From: a virus
IMG/VR virus record: IMGVR_UViG_3300023172_000061
Span: 1 to 42,194 of that record
DNA: 42,194 nt
Strand: one strand, 5' to 3'
The notes below the pieces were generated by a model. That model searched no databases. It was not told the DNA's origin and saw only the letters and a program-made list of their open reading frames with translations. Below, piece after piece: positions 39,156 to 42,194 of this stretch; the first letter of the stretch is position 1, and each line of letters begins with the position of its first letter. A program made the translations under genes and the position numbers.

Positions 39156-42100
39156 CTAATCATTACCAAAAGTAGACTCATCAAATATAGCCTGATCGAA
39201 TATAATTCCTTGATTTGTATCTTCTGTTGCTGAAAAAGAATCGTCAACAGTAATTGATCTGCTAGACAATTCTCTTAATCTCCCCATCTTTGCATAATGA
39301 GGAATTATTTCATATCCATATATCCAAGCGTTTGTTGTGTATGCTCTTGCTCTAACTTTTAATTTATTATATTCAGAAATTGCTGCAATATAATCCTTAT
39401 TTATTTCATTTTGATCAAGAACTTCTTGATGGATAGAGATATTATCTATGAATATAAACGGGTAGTCTGGATTAAAACTATTAAAAGTATTATGAGGAAT
39501 AGTTGCTGTTGGTCCCGGTATTTTTAATTTATAATCAAAAATTAGATCTGATGACAAGTTTTCATTAGCGATCAAATCTCCATCCCAGTATAAAGTTAAA
39601 ATACTTCCGTGATAGTCATATGTAAAACATGCTGTATGCCAATTTTGATCGTTCCAAGTAGGAACAGTTGCAGTTACTGTTCCTACATTATTAGAAGTAA
39701 AGACTAAATTGTTTGTATTTTGAATTGAGAAAGACCAACTATTTGTATCAGAAGCAAGAGCATCTTGACAAGAAAGAATTGTAATATCATTATTAATTGT
39801 GTCTGTATAAAATCTTATTGAACCAGTTATATTTGTTGCAGAACCCACTCCAATTCCAAATATTTCTCCTAAAGTTACAGTTCCTCTTGTTTCTAAATAA
39901 CTTTCAGTACCTCCATAAATTGCAATTGCTTTGTTATTTTTAAACTTTTTAACACTTTCAGGAATATAATAATCATTTGCTCCAACAGAACCTACTCCAG
40001 AAATTGCAATTGACTCTCCTGTTGGAGATAACCAGCCGGGAGTATTCACAAGATAGTCATTTAGGCTACCAATACTTGTTGTTATAAATTCTCCAACCGT
40101 ATAACTAACGTCGTCTTTTGGCAGCACATATCCAGCATCCCCTGTATTAAATTCCCAAAGTATATAAGGATTTTTATTAATGATTGATGTATAGTAATTT
40201 TGAGATGCAAAATTGATAGATTTGTATTCTCCATTGATTGCATCTAAAAATGGAACATAAGTTCTTCCGTCGTTATTTGATGCTTCCCATTCTACTGCCT
40301 CTAGCGTTAGTTGAACATCTTCAATCCAAAAATATCCATAGGGATCTGTAATGGGTGGGATAGGTTCTATTTCTCCATAATGACCAATTTCTAAAACAAA
40401 TTGATTATTATAAAGCACATTAGTTGATAATGGAATATCAACTTCATTCCATTCGTTTGGTACAAGATCGGGCAAATCTTGAAGATAAAGAACTCTTGTT
40501 TTATTTTCGTTCCAAAATACAATTCTAAAATCTCCAACATTTAATAAATCATTAAATCTTATTTTTGTTTTAAATATAAGTTTTGAAAAATCATTAATTT
40601 TTAATTTTGACTTATATTGAACAGCAGCAATTTTTGCATCTTCTTTTTTAATAATTTTAAGAGATTTTGATCTATAAAATATATTTGTATCTTCTTCTAC
40701 AACAACATCATCAATATCTGCATTTTGTGGATTTGCAATAAAGCCGCATTCTGTTTTTCCTGAAAAATTAAAATTGTTAGTATTTTGTACTCTTTCAAAA
40801 TCTTCAATATTTCCAGATAGTAATTCAATATCTGGAACAGAACTTGAAAATAAACTGACTGCTTTTACAGGACTATAAGAATTAAAAGTTTTAGATTCAT
40901 ATTCTGCAAGAACTGCTTCTTTTGAATAAATGTAATCTACATTAAATCCACCTACTTCAGAAGGTTTAAATTGATATCCTGCATACCCTTTACCATAATC
41001 ATCTAAATCTATATCTAAGACTTTGCCTCTAAGCCAAGGATTAGAAATATTTTGTTTTCCTGTTTCAATAATTCTTTCTTTTACAAAACCAGAGCCATCT
41101 TCACTTGAAAATAATATTGATTCCCATTTATTTCCAACAAAGTTTGTTACAAAAAAATAATCTCCTTGCGTTATGGGTTCGTCGTGGATAATATTAAAAA
41201 CTTCATTATCTAAATTACCTAAATGGTCTTCATACATTTTAATTTCTATATTATTTGATGTAATTAACAATTTAGAACGTAAATATGAATTAGCGTCTGC
41301 TGCAATCGTAGGATAAAAAGCAGTCCCGGGATATACACCGCTGGTACTTGGATAAGTAACACTACCACCACTAATAGCCGCTGTTCCAAAAATAAAATCA
41401 GGATTTACTCTCCCAAACATGGAAAATTCTGTTGTTCCAGAACTCGGCGCAGTCTGCAAACTAATTTTTGCAACATATGTAAAATCTTTAACTTTTAAAC
41501 CATTTTGTATTAAAACAGGCATATCATTTTGAGATACAGTGGGCCAAGTTTCTCTACTCAAAACTCCAGTTTTATTATTTACATTAGCATAAGAGTGTGA
41601 ATATGTGGTTGGAACCATTTTTAGTTGACCAGTTCTAAATACAAAAGACCCACCATTGCTAACTATATTAAATTTAATTCTTTTTAAAGATGAAAGATCA
41701 ACGACTCCAGAATCAGGAATTGATTGATTTGTCAAAACATTTCTATTAATTTTCCATAAATGGTCTGCGGTCCCAGCGTCAATTATTGGTATCTCTAATT
41801 CGCTTGAATCAAATGGTATTGTAACAGTATTTGCAGGGTCTAGATTTAAAGAAGAACTAAAAGTGACAGTACTAGCGCTTAAGTCTATTGTTGTAAGATC
41901 TGCTGTACCCGGTAAGTCCCATAATGCCATTTGAAGGTAATGAGTTCCTGTACTAAAAGAACCTTCTAATAAATTATCATCATAAATAGTTTCAAACTCA
42001 ACTGTTCCATTAACTGGAACAGCAATTCCGTCGTCATAATTTCCATTAGCATTATTATTGATAGGGACTCCAGTTTCTAATTGAAATTGATTTTGAGAGT

Positions 42101-42194
42101 TTGCTATAAACTGAGTATAGTCATTTAAAGTTCCCTGATTTATTCCAGCATACACCCAATTTTCTTGGTTTTTTGTTAAAACAGTTCCTATTGT
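39156..42194 (-). CDS. large virion adhesin/fibre with LamG-like domain, N-terminus outside window
   Basis: The frame is open to base 42194, so the start is outside; 1012 codons are seen. Beta-rich sequence throughout (DLPGTADLTTIDLSASTVTF, GSFVFRTGQLKMVP). Near the C-terminal third, TGSIRFYTDTI, NWHTACFTYDYHGSILTLYWDGDLIANENL and FIFIDNISIHQEVLDQNEINKDY form a LamG/concanavalin-like carbohydrate-binding fold. The final region ends SFSATEDTNQGIIFDQAIFDESTFGND. Expected on the tail, touching host sugars. It is upstream of the second collar fibre, so both may belong to one fibre system. Confidence 0.75.
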   Translation of the reverse strand, partial: TIGTVLTKNQENWVYAGINQGTLNDYTQFIANSQNQFQLETGVPINNNANGNYDDGIAVPVNGTVEFETIYDDNLLEGSFSTGTHYLQMALWDLPGTADLTTIDLSASTVTFSSSLNLDPANTVTIPFDSSELEIPIIDAGTADHLWKINRNVLTNQSIPDSGVVDLSSLKRIKFNIVSNGGSFVFRTGQLKMVPTTYSHSYANVNNKTGVLSRETWPTVSQNDMPVLIQNGLKVKDFTYVAKISLQTAPSSGTTEFSMFGRVNPDFIFGTAAISGGSVTYPSTSGVYPGTAFYPTIAADANSYLRSKLLITSNNIEIKMYEDHLGNLDNEVFNIIHDEPITQGDYFFVTNFVGNKWESILFSSEDGSGFVKERIIETGKQNISNPWLRGKVLDIDLDDYGKGYAGYQFKPSEVGGFNVDYIYSKEAVLAEYESKTFNSYSPVKAVSLFSSSVPDIELLSGNIEDFERVQNTNNFNFSGKTECGFIANPQNADIDDVVVEEDTNIFYRSKSLKIIKKEDAKIAAVQYKSKLKINDFSKLIFKTKIRFNDLLNVGDFRIVFWNENKTRVLYLQDLPDLVPNEWNEVDIPLSTNVLYNNQFVLEIGHYGEIEPIPPITDPYGYFWIEDVQLTLEAVEWEASNNDGRTYVPFLDAINGEYKSINFASQNYYTSIINKNPYILWEFNTGDAGYVLPKDDVSYTVGEFITTSIGSLNDYLVNTPGWLSPTGESIAISGVGSVGANDYYIPESVKKFKNNKAIAIYGGTESYLETRGTVTLGEIFGIGVGSATNITGSIRFYTDTINNDITILSCQDALASDTNSWSFSIQNTNNLVFTSNNVGTVTATVPTWNDQNWHTACFTYDYHGSILTLYWDGDLIANENLSSDLIFDYKLKIPGPTATIPHNTFNSFNPDYPFIFIDNISIHQEVLDQNEINKDYIAAISEYNKLKVRARAYTTNAWIYGYEIIPHYAKMGRLRELSSRSITVDDSFSATEDTNQGIIFDQAIFDESTFGND

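Overview
The window is part of a tailed double-stranded DNA phage genome (Caudoviricetes). The evidence is a phage-type replisome, tail-collar and fibre genes, a holin/endolysin pair, and a cluster of 11 tRNAs plus a tmRNA. Most of it is strongly AT-rich. No integrase, repressor, terminase, portal or major capsid gene is visible, so this is an internal slice of a larger, probably lytic genome. The host is not stated. A class II ribonucleotide reductase, UDP-galactopyranose mutase, tmRNA, extended -10 promoters and one apparently leaderless gene would fit an actinobacterial host, but this is inference.

Layout. (1) 1-9220, minus strand: replication. Transcription runs right to left through small zinc-binding proteins, a P-loop NTPase, a DnaC-like loader, a DnaB-like helicase, a DnaG-like primase, a putative ssDNA-binding protein, RNase H and a DNA polymerase III alpha subunit that runs off the left edge. 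Most genes overlap by a few bases (TAATG, ATGA). (2) 9229-21432, minus strand: virion and host-contact genes. These are a 1022-aa glutamine-rich protein, an acidic protein with about 17-residue repeats, a tail-collar fibre and many beta-repeat or fibre-like proteins. A visibly GC-rich two-gene cassette (15446-17451) sits inside this AT-rich run. (3) 21502-23012: lysis (holin-like protein, CHAP endolysin, coiled-coil membrane protein). (4) 23015-30501: three large, tightly packed genes. They are a CCA-adding/poly(A)-polymerase-like enzyme with HD and SWIM domains, a 1315-aa protein with an N-terminal nucleotidyltransferase-like motif and a PcfJ-like block, and a protein with two NWETW-type domains. 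(5) 30579-38125, plus strand: nucleotide metabolism and translation. This holds dUTPase, class II RNR, 11 tRNAs, a SpoU/TrmH methyltransferase, a deaminase, Glf, the tmRNA and several tiny genes. (6) 38055-42194, minus strand: a small unknown gene, a second tail-collar fibre, and a large LamG-like adhesin truncated by the right edge.

How it may fit together. None of the tRNAs nor the tmRNA encodes its 3' CCA, and the phage carries a CCA-adding-type enzyme that could supply it. The tRNA anticodons mostly read A-ending codons, which suits the AT-rich genes. Promoters share an extended -10 (TGnTATAAT), and clear intrinsic terminators end the lysis, fibre and tRNA segments.

Most notable: a recurring K-W-x-[KR]-[IV] peptide at the C-termini of otherwise unrelated large proteins and at domain junctions, the three-gene nucleotidyltransferase/PcfJ/NWETW block, a tmRNA with an aberrant T-loop, the GC-rich fibre cassette, and the acidic repeat protein.
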